Source of the DNA: CAZSNT01 sp964607765
GTDB lineage: Bacteria; Verrucomicrobiota; Lentisphaeria; Oligosphaerales; JABHEG01
NCBI GenBank assembly: GCA_964607765.1
Contig: CAZSNT010000106.1
Coordinates: 1 to 36,219 of the forward strand
DNA length: 36,219 nucleotides
Direction: 5' to 3'
Both the position numbers and the translations under genes were made by a program. The notes below the pieces were generated by a model. That model was not told where the DNA came from and searched no databases. It saw only the letters and a program-made list of their open reading frames with translations. This document shows positions 34,790 through 36,219 of the stretch, piece by piece (positions within the stretch are counted from its first letter, which is position 1; every line of letters starts with the position of its first letter).

Positions 34790-35843
34790 GATGCAAAGTC
34801 ACATGCGGACGTTGGTGCGGGTTTCCGTGGTCGCGATGGTGGTGGTGACGGCTTCTCTGTCGGCGGCGGAGCGTCTCGAGATCCGTGCGATCAGGTTTGA
34901 GACGAATCCCCTGATCACCACCAAGACACCGGGAGCGGGGAGCAACATCTGTGGACCGTCAGTCATCCGCGTCCCGGAGTGGGTGGAGAATCCCCTGGGC
35001 AAGTACTACATGTACTTCGCTCACCACTCGTCGAGCAAGCTCGACAGCGCCTACATCCGGCTCGCCTTTGCCGACTCGCCCATGGGGCCCTGGAAAGTCC
35101 ACAGGCCGGGCACGCTCAGGCGCTCGCAGCTCAAAGACATTGCCCGGGACCGGGCTGCCGGCAAGAAGATCCACACCAAGCAGCACATTGCCTCCCCGGA
35201 CGTGCATGTGGACCACGAGAAGTGTCGCATTGTCCTCTACTTCCACGGTCGCTACTGCGGCCACAACACCGGCGCGGCCGTCTCGGAGAACGGGCTGGAT
35301 TTCGAGGACATGGACGTCAACCTGGGGCGGGCGTACTTGCGAGTGTTCAAGTACCAAGGCCACTACTATGGCCTGTCGCAGGGCGGGCCCAGGGGCAAAG
35401 GGCCGAAAGAGAATCGCTTCACGGGCGCCGCTCTGCTCCGTAGGTTTGACGGGCCGTTCAAGGTGGCGGACGAACCCGGCATCGACATCATTCCCCCCGT
35501 GGGAGACGCGCATGTCCGTCATCTGGCCGTGCTGTTGGAACAGGGCCGACTGCTGGTCTTCTACTCGCGCACCGGCGACACGCCGGAACGAATTCTCTGC
35601 TCGGCCGTGGGCTTGTCGGGCGACTGGCGGCAATGGCAGGCGTCTGCTCCCACCGACGTGCTGCGTCCGGAACACCCCTACGAAGGCAGCAAACTGCCCT
35701 TGAAGCCTTCGAAGAGCGGGACTGGGCGCAACGTACACCAGCTGCGCGACCCCTGCATCTTCGTGGATGACGATGGCAGCATCTACCTCTACTACACCAT
35801 CAAAGGCGAGTCTGGCATCGCTGGCGCCAAGCTGAAGATGTGA
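34779..35843 (+). CDS. Secreted five-bladed beta-propeller glycosidase (GH43/GH117-like)
   Basis: Exported protein with a signal peptide MRTLVRVSVVAMVVVTASLSAA, which starts at residue 9 when the ATG at 34779 is used; ATG 34791 and 34803 are in-frame alternatives. The body shows the strand pattern of GH43/GH117-type propellers: PSVIRVPEWVENPLGKYYMY, SPDVHVDHEKCRIVLYFHG, LRVFKYQGHYYGLSQGG, and a final blade DPCIFVDDDGSIYLYYTIKG. An Asp/Glu catalytic set is plausible (DP in the last blade, D in SPDVHVD) but I cannot assign it. The first ATG overlaps the stop region of the prepilin gene, so translation is coupled. The target glycan is unknown; arabinose, galactose or anhydro-sugar ends are typical for the fold. 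Confidence 0.78.
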   Translation: MGTEMQSHMRTLVRVSVVAMVVVTASLSAAERLEIRAIRFETNPLITTKTPGAGSNICGPSVIRVPEWVENPLGKYYMYFAHHSSSKLDSAYIRLAFADSPMGPWKVHRPGTLRRSQLKDIARDRAAGKKIHTKQHIASPDVHVDHEKCRIVLYFHGRYCGHNTGAAVSENGLDFEDMDVNLGRAYLRVFKYQGHYYGLSQGGPRGKGPKENRFTGAALLRRFDGPFKVADEPGIDIIPPVGDAHVRHLAVLLEQGRLLVFYSRTGDTPERILCSAVGLSGDWRQWQASAPTDVLRPEHPYEGSKLPLKPSKSGTGRNVHQLRDPCIFVDDDGSIYLYYTIKGESGIAGAKLKM

Positions 35844-36219
35844 CAGAACGACTCAGAACGCGATTCCCCGGGGTCATTTGGGGACATATCCGCTATTACC
35901 TGCTTCTCTCCAACAGCTTAGAGATACTTCGAGCATCCAATAATGCCGTCAGGTTGAATTGGTCTTCCTCGCATGAGGTAAGCGTCAAGCTTGGGCTTCC
36001 GCCCTTAATCTCGCCCTTAATCTCACCCTTAATCTCACCCTTAATCTCACCCTTAATCTTACCCTTAATCTCACCCTTAATCTTACCCTTAATCTTACCC
36101 TCTAATGTTACCCTTAATCTCACCCTTAATCTTACCCTCTAATGTCACCCTTAATCTTACCCTCAATCTCACCCTTAATCTTACCCCTGATCAAGTCCGT
36201 GCTTGTCGTCGGATTAAGG
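35844..36219. other. Gene-free right end with a tandem array
   Basis: 376 bases. 35844-35999 shows no gene, no clear terminator and an AT content higher than the genes around it. The rest is the 12-mer array listed separately and a short tail ending GGATTAAGG, the inverted repeat word. Confidence 0.6.
36000..36191. repeat. Tandem array of about 16 copies of the 12-mer (C/T)(A/G)CCCTTAATCT
   Basis: Nearly exact 12-base units, mostly CACCCTTAATCT or TACCCTTAATCT. Two 13-base variants (TACCCTCTAATGT) break the register near 36096 and 36133, and the last units are degenerate. No spacers exist, so it is not a CRISPR. Because 12 is a multiple of three, both strands stay open and encode (IKGE)n or (LISP)n periodic peptides; I consider these non-coding. 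The word resembles the CCCTAATCT arms of the palindromes at 16848 and 27360. Confidence 0.92.

Noticed and set aside
35840..36142. Forward or reverse periodic peptides (LISP)n or (IKGE)n over the tandem array
   Set aside because: They are forced by a 12-base repeat that lacks stops in these frames; there is no ribosome site, and 13-base variants break the frame.
36000..36191. CRISPR array
   Set aside because: Units abut directly with no unique spacers, and no cas gene is nearby.
36000..36219. Telomere-like end of a linear replicon
   Set aside because: The CCCTTAATCT array ends before the window does, and similar words occur internally; window edges are arbitrary.

Overview
The window looks like part of a GC-rich chromosome from the PVC superphylum, most likely a Lentisphaerota/Kiritimatiellota-type bacterium or a close relative. 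This is inference from gene content. The pointers are a prepilin-like protein whose N-terminus (RFTLIELLVVIAIIAILAS) is the kind massively expanded in Lentisphaerae, two S1 sulfatases (one fused to a fucosidase), a large diheme HzsA-like/planctomycete-cytochrome lipoprotein, many glycan-active enzymes, and an unusual density of intergenic palindromes built from short tandem words. No rRNA, tRNA, transposase or phage gene was recognised.

Region 1 (1-8233) is a putative NTP-dependent conflict/immune cassette on the + strand. Its four genes overlap or nearly abut: a STAND-TPR protein lacking its effector N-terminus (38-2893), an unknown 118-aa protein (2890-3246), an unknown 183-aa protein (3243-3794), and a 1441-aa protein that appears to carry TIR, CHAT protease, NB-ARC-type STAND NTPase and TPR modules in one chain (3798-8123). 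The two STAND genes are mosaic paralogues: blocks that are identical at DNA level (one of 212 bp) alternate with diverged blocks. A broken second copy of the 118-aa gene follows the large gene, so the cassette arose by tandem duplication. This is the best candidate in the window for a poorly described system.

Region 2 (8234-9767) holds a palindromic repeat and a reverse-strand AAA ATPase/DUF4143 protein.

Region 3 (about 10200-36000) is a glycan-degradation region. It carries a GH116-type glycosidase and a cytoplasmic sulfatase in one operon, a Phd/VapC-type toxin-antitoxin pair, a GH5-like secreted hydrolase, a secreted S1 sulfatase-GH29 alpha-L-fucosidase fusion, the HzsA-like diheme lipoprotein, a lower-GC beta-helix (GH28-like) enzyme on the reverse strand, an SLC12-like cation-chloride cotransporter homologue, a PL8-type (chondroitinase ABC-like) lyase translationally linked to a LacI-family regulator, and a divergent prepilin-like gene coupled to a five-bladed-propeller (GH43-like) enzyme. 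Together these suggest breakdown of sulfated, fucosylated polysaccharide of the glycosaminoglycan, mucin or fucan type. The LacI gene and the prepilin gene share a 500-bp intergenic region in which each predicted promoter coincides with TTGCA/TGCAA half-sites, so an autoregulatory switch is plausible.

Repeats punctuate the junctions between modules: a composite inverted repeat inserted in frame in the first STAND gene, a GTGCCC palindrome, a CGAGTACGG palindrome, two GATTAGGGCGAAA palindromes, an AATAGCATTG family, a GCAATCTGCATTCTG palindrome, a 15-G run, and a 16-unit array of the 12-mer CCCTTAATCTCA at the right end. The first bases of the window also carry a fragment of this last word.
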